Shown: piece by piece, positions 1 to 12,300 of the stretch
How positions within the stretch are numbered: the first letter of the stretch is position 1
Layout of the letters: each line of letters begins with the position of its first letter
From: Priapulus caudatus
Lineage: Eukaryota > Priapulida > Priapulimorpha > Priapulimorphida > Priapulidae
Length of the DNA stretch: 64,000 bases
Direction of reading: 5' to 3'
NCBI RefSeq assembly: GCF_000485595.1
Contig: NW_014577073.1
Location: 544,816-608,815, forward strand
The notes under the pieces: generated by a model
Seen by the model: only the letters and a program-made list of their open reading frames with translations
Databases searched by the model: none
What the model was told of the DNA's origin: nothing
Made by a program: the position numbers and the translations under genes

Positions 1-110
1 AAGACGCATAGAACCTCGCACAATGATGCGAATGTGAGCGAAGACGCATAGAACCTCGCACAATGATGCGAATGTGAGCGAAGACGCATAGAACCTCGCA
101 CACTGATCGG
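1..110. repeat. 40-bp tandem repeat, cut by window start
   Basis: Two full copies and one partial copy of a 40-bp unit containing gacgcatagaacctcgcaca. A further diverged copy lies at 677-735, so the repeat is both tandem and locally dispersed. No coding potential is evident. Confidence 0.9.
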
Positions 111-2044
111 CGTGGAATGACGGAAACACGTGTGCACTACATAGACCACAAGTTCCTTAGGGAAGGCACCAAATGTAAGGTTGTACTTGGCGTGACGTAT
201 AGCGGGTACCGGGTAATGAGTAACGGTAGTGTAAAACACAAATCAAACACGAACTAGAGGCGTAACGTACTACAAACACGTATATATTATAAGCCATGAC
301 AACAGTGATTTACAAATAAGCTGTAATGCGTACAGGGAACGTGCAATACAACAGTTGGGTGAAACAATGGGGAGAGGAGTTCTCCCGGTCCAAGCGCGGC
401 GCGCCTTTTATATGAGCCCGGACTTCGTGACCGACATCCGGGCATTATCTTCTCACCTCCTGAGCTTCGCCAGGTCGCATCCCTATGCGCCCTGCGAACA
501 AACGTTGCTTCGCGTGCACCGCGTGCCCCCTCCCCGCACTCCATCTGTCGACCACGCTATCTGGTCAGTTTATTAGACACCTCTATACTTGCTCTGTGTG
601 CGACATCTCTGCTTGCTATAGGCGCCCTGAATAATTTAGTGAGCTCGCGTAATGCTAGCTCGCGCGTAGCATCGCTACACAATGATGCGAATGTGAGCGA
701 AGACGCATGCACGGAACCTCGCACAATGATGCGAACAATACGATCAAGATCAAGAAAATTTCCAAGCATAACTTGTCACTACTCCTATCTTAGAAAAACA
801 AGCACGATGCTCATGATGGACCCGAGCTGAGATTCAATTAATATCAATTATTAATATCAATATCAATTATCGATGAACGAGACGGAGGATAGTCTTCAAT
901 GAGATGCAATACAAATGCATGGTTGTGCATCTTCAGCCGGGATACCACAAATTTTACATTTCATACTGACATTTTGCTAATAAAATGCCAGTGACGCCTT
1001 CTACGCTTACCTATTATATATACTCTACCTAGATACCTAATACCAAGAGTCCGCAATAGAAAAGCCTCTATTATGGACTCTTGCTAATACCTCTACCTAG
1101 TTATTCAACGCTTACCGTGATACTACGCTGAATAATCTAGAAGGGGGGGGGGGGATCACACAGCTGTCTGTCTATAGTTTGCGCGTCAATAATGATGTTC
1201 AGGCCGGTGTATTTCTGGACGTATATAAGAGAAACCCACATATACACCGCAAAACGTTTATTGCACTTTTTATTCATGTGTAATTTTTATTACATTTTAT
1301 ACTTTTACAATATATAATATATAAGTTTTATTACATTGTCTAAAAAGAGAAAGTAGTCTATCTAAAAATGTGCGAAAATCAGGGCAGGCATGCAGGTAGC
1401 AGCAACGTTTGCAATAAAATCAGCCTTTTGCAAGAAATTACCAATAGTAGAAGCCAACAGATCTAGATTGTGTAAAACTTTACCAAGTTTGTAATAGAAT
1501 CCAGCCAGCTTTTCTCGTAAATTCAGCTGCAGTCCGTTTACGTGATCGAATTGGTTTTTATAAATGGTTGGTGACAACGGCGTGAGCTACGGTACGTTAC
1601 AGTATACTTTCGTAAATTGAAGAAAGCCTTCATAAAAACATAAAATAGCGAATATGTGCACAATGAACACAACGATAGTTTGATACATAAGGGTTACGCA
1701 TAATGTAAAATTCGAAAAAATCGCTTCAAATGTACTTTTCGTTCGCAATCAGCTGTTCTAGGTTCTGCACCGCACGTTCCATTGCTCAGTGATACCGCTG
1801 TCACCATGGTTATGTTTGTGCGTCTTTGCCACAAGCATGCATTTTTAGACGTGAAGATCTAAGATGATAACAACGTGGGTAGTTTTCCATTTTCGATTAT
1901 ATAAGATATCACGTAAGCACATCAAATATCCTTTTCGTCCACTAGCGTGGGTAACAAGACCGTGTTACAAATCATATGAGTAATGGTAATGAAATAAATT
2001 TCATTGTATTACTAATAAAATAATTATATATATATATATATATA
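111..2044. other. Intergenic, no gene recognised
   Basis: About 1.9 kb without a recognisable gene. It holds a second copy of the 40-bp repeat unit (677-735), AT-rich stretches, a poly-G run near 1143-1153 and a TA microsatellite just before 2045. A 71-codon minus-strand ORF at 1362-1577 has no recognisable family and is probably chance. Minus-sense AATAAA hexamers occur near 1269-1274, but I cannot tie them to the GPCR transcript. Confidence 0.6.
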
Positions 2045-3499
2045 TTATGTATTTATATCTACTGGATTAATGTCGTCGCCGCCAGGTGGCCCCACGCAAC
2101 CAACATCGCAGCCTGCGTGCGTGGCATCGACACGCGAGATCTCGCGACAGACGACGGGTACGGCTAGCAAATTTCCGGTCTTTGCGCTGACGCTCGCGCG
2201 ACCGTCATCAGCGGCGTCGCTTGCTACATCCGCAGGCGCCACCTGGCAACCGACGGCTTCTGACGGCCGAGAGATGGCGCTCTGCATGGTAGCCGAGCTG
2301 GTCGCGGCGGCGCGGACGCTAGACGGCGTGACCTCCGTGATCGGACGGACGACGTTCGAGTGCGGGACTTCGGGATGGACGACGGCAGACGCCGACGCGC
2401 GTCCGCACGACAGCAGCTCGCGAAAGGCCGTGCGGAACTCGTCGTTAACGTATGCGTAGATCCACGGATTGACGGCCGAGTTGAGAAAGACCATCATCAT
2501 CGTGATACGGCGTCCGGCGGCGTACGCGGCCGAGTATCCGCGCACGGCAAGCACGAGCGAGTTGAGCACGTACGGCAGCGTGCAGACGACGTGCGCGACG
2601 ACGACGATCAACATCAGCTTCGCCGTACGGTTCCAGCGTTGGAAGCGCGCCGCGTGCTCCCGCCGACGCGTCGACGTCGTCGTGGCGAGCCGACGCCGGT
2701 GGCGCCGCCGTACGACGGTGTACATGTGCGCGTAGAGCGACGACATCGCCACCATGATGACGATGAGGTGGACGAATAGCACGTACAGCGCCAGCTTATT
2801 GACGACCATCTCGGAGAGGCAGCGGCCGACGTCGGCGTACGTGTCGGCGAACAGCGTCGGCGTGCTCACGGCGACCGAGTACAGCCATGTGGCGGCGATC
2901 ATCAGCCGCACGGAGCGCGGGTTGAAGCAGAGCTTGTAGCTCATCGGGCAGCTGATGGCGATGAAGCGCTCGACAGTGACTACGAGCAGCATGATGACCG
3001 ACTCGGTCGTGTGCACTAAGCCGAGAAAGACGGAGACGAGGCACGTGGCGCGCTCGACGTGGAACGTCGTCAGCGGGAAGGTGACGGCAACGTTGACGCC
3101 CACCAGCAGGTCGGTGACAGCGAGGTTGACGACGAACCAGTTGGTGAAGTTCTGCAGCCGTTTGAAGCGACGCACGGCGACGATGACGACTGTGTTCGTG
3201 GCGATGATGAACAGACAGAACACGGAGAGAACACCCTGGAATCCATAGATGAAGCTCAGCGATAGGCGCATCTTGAATTCGCCTCCTCCTCCTCCTCCTC
3301 CTCCTCCTCCTCCTCCTCCGTCTCCTTCTTGTCCTCCTCCACCGTCCTTAGTCGCGTTGAACCACGTTTCGTTCATGTCAACAGACTTCTTCATGGCGCC
3401 TCGCACGGATGATGTCGTCGTCGACGATCGCCGAGCAGGTGTGCGGCGGGCGGCGTCGCTGCGAGACGACGCATGCACGCCGACGCGTTTCGCCACCAT
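2045..3499 (-). CDS. Class A (rhodopsin-like) G-protein coupled receptor, intronless
   Basis: A single open frame of 484 codons encodes a seven-helix receptor. Landmarks: N102 in helix 1, LAVTDLL with D130 in helix 2, C153 at the top of helix 3 pairing with C227 in loop 2, W205 in helix 4, NPWIY (344-348) in helix 7, and C365 as a possible palmitoylation site. The helix 3 end is ERF (177-179) instead of DRY, and helix 6 has CTLP (306-309) instead of CWxP, so the toggle Trp is missing. The N-terminus has two N-glycosylation sequons (N43, N48) and a poly-Gly run (61-73) encoded by a simple repeat. Met36 (codon at 3394) has a better context (GCCATGA) than Met1 and may be the true start. The ligand is unknown; an amine-type or orphan receptor is a guess. 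The stop is TAA at 2047-2045. Confidence 0.92.
   Translation of the reverse strand: MVAKRVGVHASSRSDAARRTPARRSSTTTSSVRGAMKKSVDMNETWFNATKDGGGGQEGDGGGGGGGGGGGGGEFKMRLSLSFIYGFQGVLSVFCLFIIATNTVVIVAVRRFKRLQNFTNWFVVNLAVTDLLVGVNVAVTFPLTTFHVERATCLVSVFLGLVHTTESVIMLLVVTVERFIAISCPMSYKLCFNPRSVRLMIAATWLYSVAVSTPTLFADTYADVGRCLSEMVVNKLALYVLFVHLIVIMVAMSSLYAHMYTVVRRRHRRRLATTTSTRRREHAARFQRWNRTAKLMLIVVVAHVVCTLPYVLNSLVLAVRGYSAAYAAGRRITMMMVFLNSAVNPWIYAYVNDEFRTAFRELLSCGRASASAVVHPEVPHSNVVRPITEVTPSSVRAAATSSATMQSAISRPSEAVGCQVAPADVASDAADDGRASVSAKTGNLLAVPVVCREISRVDATHAGCDVGCVGPPGGDDINPVDINT
3281..3322. repeat. CCT/GGA triplet repeat inside the GPCR
   Basis: A run of cctcct units on the plus strand encodes poly-Gly in the extracellular N-terminus of the receptor. 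It is expected to vary in length between individuals. Confidence 0.85.
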
Positions 3500-4289
3500 G
3501 CGCCGACGAGCGAATCACGTTAGCTCTCGCGAGACACATCACCCAATTGTGACATCCTAGCGTCGATCATACTTTTTGCAGGTGAAAACTTTTCGCGCTG
3601 CAATTAGGCGATGAAATGCGAGAGGCGGCACCCACGTCCAGCTGTGAGAGGTATAACGTGCGCAATTCGCATTTTTTCGGTTAAAAAACACATGCGACAG
3701 AAACGAATGTAGATTAGAATTTCCCGTCCACGAGTCCATTTCACGTGCGACACTCACCTGGGCAGACGAACAATAGCGACACGAGCCTGTAAACATATCA
3801 TGATGCTAGATTAGCGCTGGTCATCGCACTCAGCAGGATTAGCTCGCGCTACGCGATACCGTATCATAAGCAGAAACATTACAATATACGATGTTATCCA
3901 ATATGAACGCGAACGCGGGTGGCTTCCCTAATACCCACAATACCTAATACACACGCGCACGGAAAGGTAATTTTCGTCACAGGTGTCGCTAATGGCTTGC
4001 ATATTAAATTTCGCATTGCTCTGTCGGTTTCTCGTCGTGATTCAAAATGGCGTCGTGGCGGCTGCCTAATGGTGAGCGCTCGCTGCTTTGTGATGATAGG
4101 TTGTGCCTTGAGCACGGCAATCTATTGCGATTAACTTCATTGCAAGCCAGCTGCACGCACGCCGCCTCCATTCACCGCCAAAACGAGAGGTACCGGTGAC
4201 AAGTTCGCACCCACAAAATAACCCCCATTAGGCGAAATTACATTGCGTTACAGGGTTGTCTGCTTGATATCATGATTATAACGCACGCA

Positions 4290-4343
4290 TGCACACACAC
4301 ACACACACACACACGCGCGCGCGTACACACACGCATGCACACG

Positions 4344-4382
<39 letters not shown>
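4290..4382. repeat. (CA)n microsatellite
   Basis: Near-continuous CA dinucleotides interrupted by cgcgcgcg and gcatgc. Confidence 0.95.
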
Positions 4383-4385
<3 letters not shown>

Positions 4386-5149
4386 GTTGATAAACGGTGG
4401 CCTAGTATATTATGATTAGTAGGCCCCTACTCAGCACATCAGAATGTAAAGTTGAGCTCTTGATCAGCAAGAGCCGATTTTGCGATTAGCTTTATAGAAG
4501 CCAAGTCCAGCCAGTCATAGAAATGAATCTTCCGTCGCTACATCACGCGATTGCGGTACATCTATAAAAACCTCACCCCGTATCACCATCCCGTGCTGCA
4601 GGCACCAACGCAACGCAGTTTTCTGGGATTCCACGTGTTAAGACGCGCCATAAAACATTAAAAAAAACATTATGTTGGTATAACAGCACGAACGGATTGT
4701 GAACGAACCGAAACATTCAAAGCGAAGAATTTCGTGACATTTTTTGCAAATGTTTATTAGCCTGCGTTATAGCACGGTGACACAATATCAAATAATTACA
4801 TCATTTCTCTTTTTCTAACAGCATCTACACGAGCAACTCAACGACCAATGAATATACAAACTAAACCGCGCTTCACACACGCGGCTGCTAAATATAGCTG
4901 TTAGAGAGATCAGCGAGCGTGTACATATATATTCGCTGACCAGCGATCTGCTGCATATCCGCTGCAAAGCCGTAGCAAGTGCACGCACGTGGTCCCGAAA
5001 TACGTCACCCTTGCCGCTGTATAAAATTATCAAGTAAATTGATAAGTAGACATCGTTCGTAAAACTATCTGTACAGCTCGCCGCCGGCTACATCGTTACT
5101 GCAAAGTACGCATACGACGCTTACCTCGTGTGAGTATAGCCCACACGAT

Positions 5150-5350
5150 GCCTACAACTTGCTGCCACCCTGCCACCTGCGCCAGGTATGCAGTGGTCAC
5201 CTGCCACCCTCGCCAGATAACGGATGCGTTCCTGCTACCATCACCAGGTAGGGGATGCGTTCCTGCTACCTCTTCTAGGTATGAGATGCCAGCCTGCCAC
5301 CAGTGCCAGGTAAGAAATGCTATCCGGCTACCTGCGCTAGATGAGAGGTG
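5150..5350. repeat. Degenerate minisatellite, about 37-bp unit
   Basis: Four to five diverged units of the form ctgccacc..gccaggta..atgcg. Chance ORFs run through it; nothing suggests coding. Confidence 0.7.
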
Positions 5351-5878
5351 CTATCCAATATGCTATATAAATCGAAGTATTATTTCAGATCAGGGCAATA
5401 CCGTTATATAGTACATGTATATAGGATATAGTACAGACCAATCAATATGTACACGCGTACGTAACACGAGCCCAGCATTTGTCACATAGTGAAGCAGCAA
5501 CTGTACTAATGTCCAGTGGGAAGGCTAAGGAATAATCCACTGTAGAAGTATCAAGGGATAACGTCTAGCAAGAGGATTACATGGGTAGCATCCAGGATGA
5601 AGCTCGGGGGATAACTTCCCATAGGATGGTTCAGGAATAAAGACGAGTGCGAGCATAGGGGATAATTCCCGGTAGCATGGGATAACGGCTGGTGACACAC
5701 GGCTGTGTGGAGGCGTCGTGTCGGCAGCCGCGTCGTGATAAAACCTCGCGACGCGAGTCTAAGAAAAGCGAGATCACAGTGACTTGGCATGATTACGACT
5801 CCCCCCCCCCCCCCCCACGAGGCGTCGCGACCCCTCGCCGCGACCTCGGAGACGCGACGTCCGCCGCCTCGCGAGACA

Positions 5879-6357
5879 TCAGTTCTCGATGAAGGACAGC
5901 AGCGTCTCAATGTTCTTCACCGCGCTGTCGAGCCACTTCGCCGGCTTCGTCGATGGCGCCACCTTGTGGAGCTTGCCTGCGCGGCCGCCAGGGGGCGCAT
6001 CCGTCTCGGCGGCGACCCTCGTGTCCGAGTCGGACGTCTCGCGTTCCGGCGGCGGCTCCGATCCGGAGGGCTTTCTCTCCGTTCCGGAGTCCTTCGTCTC
6101 GTCATCGACCCGCGCCTCCTCCTTGTCGCCGGCGGAAGCCGACGTCTCGCTCGCGGCGTCCTCGACTCTCGTCCCGGGATCCTCCGTCGAGGGCTTCCCC
6201 GGCGCGGCCGAGCTTCCCGGCTGCGCGCCGGTGTCCGCGGAGTCGCCTCCCCCCGCCGCCGCCACCGCCGGGGACGCCGCGCGGCTCGTGCGACCCGCCT
6301 CGCCCGGCGGCCCGTCGCCGGGGCGACCCTGCCTCCTCCCTGCTGCTGACTCGCCTT
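5879..6357 (-). CDS. USP34: USP34 exon e53, C-terminal disordered tail and stop
   Basis: 159 codons including TGA (5881-5879). Completes the split Glu codon of e52. Mostly Ala/Pro/Ser/Glu-rich and GC-rich, predicted disordered by composition. The end, KWLDSAVKNIETLLSFIEN, resembles the human C-terminal helix (ILDTLCRTIESTIHVVTRI), supporting this as the last exon. Plus-strand ORFs here are shadows. Confidence 0.9.
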
Positions 6358-9300
6358 CTGGAAGCAAGAGAAAGAGAGAGAGAGCTGACGCATTAGGCAC
6401 GAGTGCGGGAGATGCACGGATCTCGTTTCTTCGGCTAACCTTCGAGGGCGGGGACCTTTCGTGACGGAGGGACGGTTGTCTACGCCGAGCAACAGCGGTG
6501 AAACGATAGCGAATTAGTGGTCAGGTGACGCTGGTTTGGATTCAATCGTTACTCTCAGTGCTGTATTATTGTTAGTTATGAACTACTTGTAAGGTAGAGG
6601 TTTTACTACAGACATACCTTCACTGCTACACTGTTAGGTATGAACTACTTGTAAGATAGAGGTTTTACTACAGACATACCTTCACTGCTACACTGTTAGG
6701 TATGAACTACTTGTAAGATAGAGGTTTTACTACAGACATACCTTCACTGCTGTATGTTGGGGATTGACCACGAGTGAGTTCCCTTGCCTTCGCTTGCTGG
6801 TTCCTGAACTGCTCAAGTAGGAGATGAACTGTCTCCATAAACTCCTCGCTCAAATCACCATCGCAAGGTGGCGCCACCGAGAATATGAGCATCAGGGCTC
6901 GAATGTCCTTGAAATGGATTACGACAAAATTGTTGTGATCAGCAGAAACAAAAGCGAGGCGCGGATTGTGCTGGGCTTACCTTTAATCTCAGATGATTAA
7001 AGGTTAGAATATATGTCGGTGATTGGAATCATTAGAATAAGCAGCAAGAAGTCTTATAAATAGCTCCCCCGTTAGATTAAAATAGCACTAGAAAGATTTA
7101 ATCATTAAGGGTACATGTAAAGACAAAGGACTTCTGATGGATATTTGAAAACAGGCAACATGACAACATCCGTGTTTGCTCAACAGTGCATGCTATTGTC
7201 GAAATGGAAAAAAATGTGCTATGCTCGAACTGATATATTGTCTGAAACCCCACGGCCTGTAAATGAAATGCCTTATTAGCTAGCTACACAGTGAAAGCCA
7301 ACTATAAGCATTAAACATCTATCCATGCAGCAAAAAATACCATGGTATCTGCAGGGCCGTAGCCAACTCATTTTGCCTGGGGGAGAGGGCTCAAAGCCTT
7401 CAAGTTCAGACCACGTGCAGTTTTGTGTTGTGGGCAGTTGACCATGGTCAGCCAGTACGCCATTGGTTACTGATAATCTACTACTACTATCAGGTAATTT
7501 GAATGATTTTCGTTCCAATGCTGTCAATTAGATTTTGAATGAAGGGAGAACAGACATTTAAAATGTGCAACCTGCAGTGAACACGTAGCGTTGGGACAGC
7601 GATCTGAGACTTTAGCTTAGACACCATTCATACTGAAGCTCATAACAGATGTTCCATCATAGCCTTGGCCAACAAGATGTCCAATCCCCAACTAGGTGGT
7701 GCTTCCAAAATGTAATCAGCCATATTTGTTGCATAGACTGTTGCTAACTTGATTAAGCCAACGAAATGATCACACACTTCATCGTCCACGTTCACCTATC
7801 GTAGACAGAGAGTCACTTGCTCTGACGTTGACACATCATCAGTCTCATAACTCCAATATCGTGATCGTGAATTGTTCGATCTTATGCGTTCTCTAATCTC
7901 TTTCACACAAATAGCAACGAATTTTGTTCTGTATCTGGGATGATGTGTATTTTGCATTGCGCTCTGAATGCTGTATATGGTCAGCCAAATTCTACATCAC
8001 ATCATGATTTCCAGTCTACGAAAAAAACAAAATTTCCATCTTCGGTTGCTCTCTCTTTGTCCAAGTTTCCCCAACACGGTATACCCCGCTCTTGCCTAGT
8101 GCAGTTACAATATATTATATTACTGACAAAATGCCTTTTTTTGTACGAATCTGAACATCAGCTGCGTCTTTCAGCACTCCAGCAGAATCCCAAAGCCTGC
8201 TTTCTAGCATTGATGCAAGAAGTGTTCTTCCCCCTCCTTACACCATCCTGCAGCTACGGCCCTCTAACGAACACGGTGCTTAACACACATGCGACCAACA
8301 ACACTACACTGGCATGCACGACGTACTGGGGTATGGTTCGCCTCCACACTTACCCCACACAGTGTGTTCGCCAGCTTGCTCAGCTCGGTGACCATGTCGG
8401 CGCGTGCGATTCTCTCCTGCAGCGTCATCAGCGAGCTCGTGATGCACTCCACCAGGTTCTTGTTGTTCTGCTCAGTCAGCACCTGCCGTGACACCTGTCG
8501 ACAGGTAAGTGTAGGTAAGACAGAGTAGGAGTAGGTAGAGGTAAGCATTGACAGGTGTGTAGGTAAGACAGAGCACCACACTAGATAGAGGCAAGCATTG
8601 ACAGGTGTGTAGGTAAGACAGAGCACCACACTAGGTAGAGGTAAGCATTGCCAGGTGTGTAGGTAAGACAGAGCACCACACTAGGTAGAGGTAAGCATTG
8701 ACAAGTAAGTGTAAGCAAGACAGTGTGGCACAAGTTAGAGGCAAGCATTGAACGAGATAAGAAGGCAGAGCTCTGCATGCAGTATAGCCAAGAAGTGACC
8801 ATCAATACACTCATCACATAATTGAGTTCGTATTTTCCTATGAATTCTAAGCTCGTTATTACAAGGTCAGAAGCTTAGATATACAAGAGGCCTACTAATT
8901 TAACCTAATCGCTATCCAAGTACAGGGTTAACATCTAAAACTACATTCAGTCACACACATGCATGCTGCTTAAGGTTTTAATTTCTGGATTATGTCGGGC
9001 AAGAGGACGACAAATTAGTCAGGATACAACAAAGAAGAAATTGCTTAAGAACTAGATCGCCTAGAACTGTCATGGCCGCCCATGCTGTCTGTACAGGCAG
9101 CAGCGATGCACATACCTTTGGGAAGAAGGTGCAGAAGAACTGGTAAATGACAGGGTTGATGAGCGATGGACGTTCATCTGTCAGCACGGCGTCGATGTAG
9201 TCGATGAGGTAGGTGGAGCCACAGAGCATCTCGATGCATTTCTTGTCGATTTGCTAGTAATTTAGAGACACAGGTTACTAAGCATTTTTCTAGCAATTTA

Positions 9301-12300
9301 TAAACACAAGTAACTAAACAATCACCTGATAATTTATTAAAACAAATATGTTCCGCTAATTATTTATCACACTATAAGATTTTACTATTACTACTATTTA
9401 TAACACAAATACCAAAACATTCCATTGGCAATTTATTAAACAAGTAACTATACATTTGGCAATCGTCCACACCTAACCGACGCGAGTACTCCATAATAGG
9501 AAAACATCAACATGTAACTATACAAACTGACTGTTACACGAAACCTCTGTTATATAGCACTGTTATATAAACCTCTGTAAAATCTCCAAGGACAACCAAT
9601 AATAGATGATCATTAAACATTCACCTCTGAATGATAAACGTCCGACCAGAGTTTAGCAAAGAGCACGGAATGGAGAGGCACGCCTTCCACGGCCACCATA
9701 CAACCTAATGAAAGGGAAGAATAGAGTCAGAAAACTTCATACGTATTAAACGATAAACATACCTCTACCATTATTAGCATAGCGAGTTCATATAGCTAGT
9801 ATGTGGTAGCACCAGCTAGTTCATGATTACACATGCTCGCTCTGCTCGTCATATCGGTGCTCACGCAATCACACCACACAAGACGACAACTTCAAAACCT
9901 CAGACGGCAGAAAACGATATGTCAAACATACTCGAATCGCGACAAACGACAAACAAACTCCACACCTAACGAACACACTACCGCATACGAAATCCTGCCC
10001 GACCGAACTGAATTTTTTCACGCGTTCGTACATCTTTGCCACCCGTCGCGCGCCACAACGTCGCATGGTGGATGGACACACGCGCGCGCGCGCATTCACT
10101 CACTCAGGTTGATGATGTTTTCGTTGATGATGCCCTGGTTGACGGCCATGCGACACAGCAGGTCGATGTACTTGTGGTAGGGACAGAAGAAGTCAGCCAA
10201 CGCCTGATCGTACGGCTCGTCTATCCCCTGTTAGCGATCGTACACGCGCGCATGAGAACGCAGCAGTGCGATAGCAGCTGACCCACGACACACACGCATA
10301 ACAGGACGTGATCGTTAAAGCCAGTGCAGCCTTTGTTATTCATTCAACTTTGTAAGGCTGGTGGGTATATCAGATATAACTTATATATCCAGGAGGGTGG
10401 TGGGTAATGGGGGCGGGGCTTCCTAGAAGCTGTATCATAACGGTTTGATGAAACATTGGCTAGAACACGGTGAGTTTTTTCGGAAGCACAAACTTACACA
10501 GAGAGAGAGAGAGAGAGAGCAAAAAATTGCAATTCTTCTCTCAGAAAGTTGCCATTCTGTTAGCATTTCTGGCAGAATACCGTCACTCTGCAGGCAAGTC
10601 TGGCAGAATGCAGTCACTCTGCAGGCAAGTCTGGCAGAATGGTGTCACTCTACTGGCAAGTCTGGCAGAATGCCATCACTCTACAGGAAAGTCTGGCAGA
10701 ATGCTGTCACTCTACCGGCAAGTCTGGCAGAATACCGTCACTCTGCAGGCAAGTCTGGCAGAATGCCGTCACTCTACTGGCAAGTCCGGCAGAGGACCAT
10801 CATTCTCCTCGCGCCGTCGTCATCGTCATCGCGGCGTGGATGCTCATACCTTACTCGACTCCACCTGGTTGACGTGCAGGAACATCTGCAGCATGGGTCG
10901 CTGCGGACGGATGTTGGCCTTGGGCGGAATAGGTTTTGGCGTCCTGCTGGGGAAGTACGGCCCCGTTTGCACTGCAAACATAATGGCAGATGCGTGATCA
11001 TTAGTGCTGTGAGAAAATCTACAACGATTTGACGTCACGACGCATTCGCGTAAAACGAAAAGAAATGGTGGCAGAACAAGGCGAGATGCTAGTGCAATTG
11101 GGCGTGGCCTATGGCTAATTAACACTTATAAAACAGTATAATATATATATGTTTAAACTTATAGTTTTTTGTATGTCGTCACTGCTACACCAGCACTGCC
11201 AGCACTATGCCACCATTTTACGGATGGAGTTCTGTCGCTCAATGGCACCGAGTGATGAGCTCGTCGAACCCACGCAGCGGCTACTGCAGTAGATCCCGAG
11301 TCCTGTAGAGACATCCACATCCCGAGACATCCACTACACATGTGCCACTATTCTATGACCAGACGTGCTCCTGTGCATGCATGTGTGCGATGCTGGCTCG
11401 ATCACTCACCCGGCCAGTTGTTGTCCTGGAACTGCTGGTGAGCATGAAGGATGATGGGAGCCAGCGTCTGGATGCTCTCGTTGGGATAGAGCAGCAGCAT
11501 CTCACGGAGAACGTCTGTAAGAGATGTAGATGTGATGCCACCCGTGCAGCTAGTCGGGTCATGACAGGTAAAGTAGTGTATGTAACGGTATATATGCCTA
11601 ATGTGCACATATCACTCAGAATGCAGACTACATACACTTACATGCTGACAAACATTTACGTACACGTACGTATACATCTTGTATGTATGCGTGCGTGCGT
11701 GCGTGCGTATATGTACATGTATATGTACACTTGACGAGTATTTAGCCTATATTATGTGTGCCTAATTACCTATTTGATAAGTACCATAGCTACACAAAAT
11801 AGACATCCGCTTAGTCTCAATTCAGATTTGACAGTGATGTCCCTTCATCCCGAACTTTTAATTAACAGTTGACCACGTTATCGGTCAACGACTACATAAG
11901 TGTCAGCGTGCGTAGTTACGTGGGTGTGCTAAACTCGCTGCGTGACACATACCGAGCGAGACCTGGCGGATTTCTCGCGGCGTATAGGAGTTGAGCAGGT
12001 AGAGGAGCTTGCGTCCAAACTCCATGCGATCCTTCCAGGAGTAAACAGCTTGCTTCACCTCGGCCACTGCGGAAAGCAGAAGACGTCGCGGTATTTTAAA
12101 GGAAATAATTTGTGTTATTTCTGCAGCTGACCGTAGACGACAACAATTAGTAGTTGCTTAGAATCACGTTAGTTAAGGTATATTGTTGGATAAACAATGG
12201 GGCAAGTTATAGCACATATAATAACACAAGCATTGTATGTTAGAGACTGCACAAGAGATGAAGCGACTAACAAAGAGATTGATGGATGAGCGCAGAAAGA

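Larger units (their letters stand above)
3500..5878. other. Intergenic region between GPCR and USP34 3' end
   Basis: About 2.4 kb with no recognisable gene. It contains the GPCR 5' flank, a CA microsatellite (4290-4382), a degenerate minisatellite at 5150-5350 and repeated gggataa motifs at 5540-5690. It must include the USP34 3' UTR. A minus-sense AATAAA at 4753-4758 is a candidate poly(A) signal but is 1.1 kb from the stop, so the transcript end is unresolved. Confidence 0.6.

Noticed and set aside
1362-1577. 71-codon minus-strand ORF
   Set aside because: No recognisable motifs; length is within chance for AT-rich DNA.
5889-6464. Plus-strand ORFs of 147-191 codons over the USP34 tail
   Set aside because: GC-rich shadows of exon e53, which is in phase with e52 and ends in a conserved C-terminal helix.
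10551-10797. CRISPR array
   Set aside because: Direct tandem units with no unique spacers, in a eukaryotic intron.
10445-11032. Plus-strand ORFs of 175-195 codons with repeats
   Set aside because: They come from the 31-bp minisatellite read in several frames and overlap USP34 exon e47 on the other strand.
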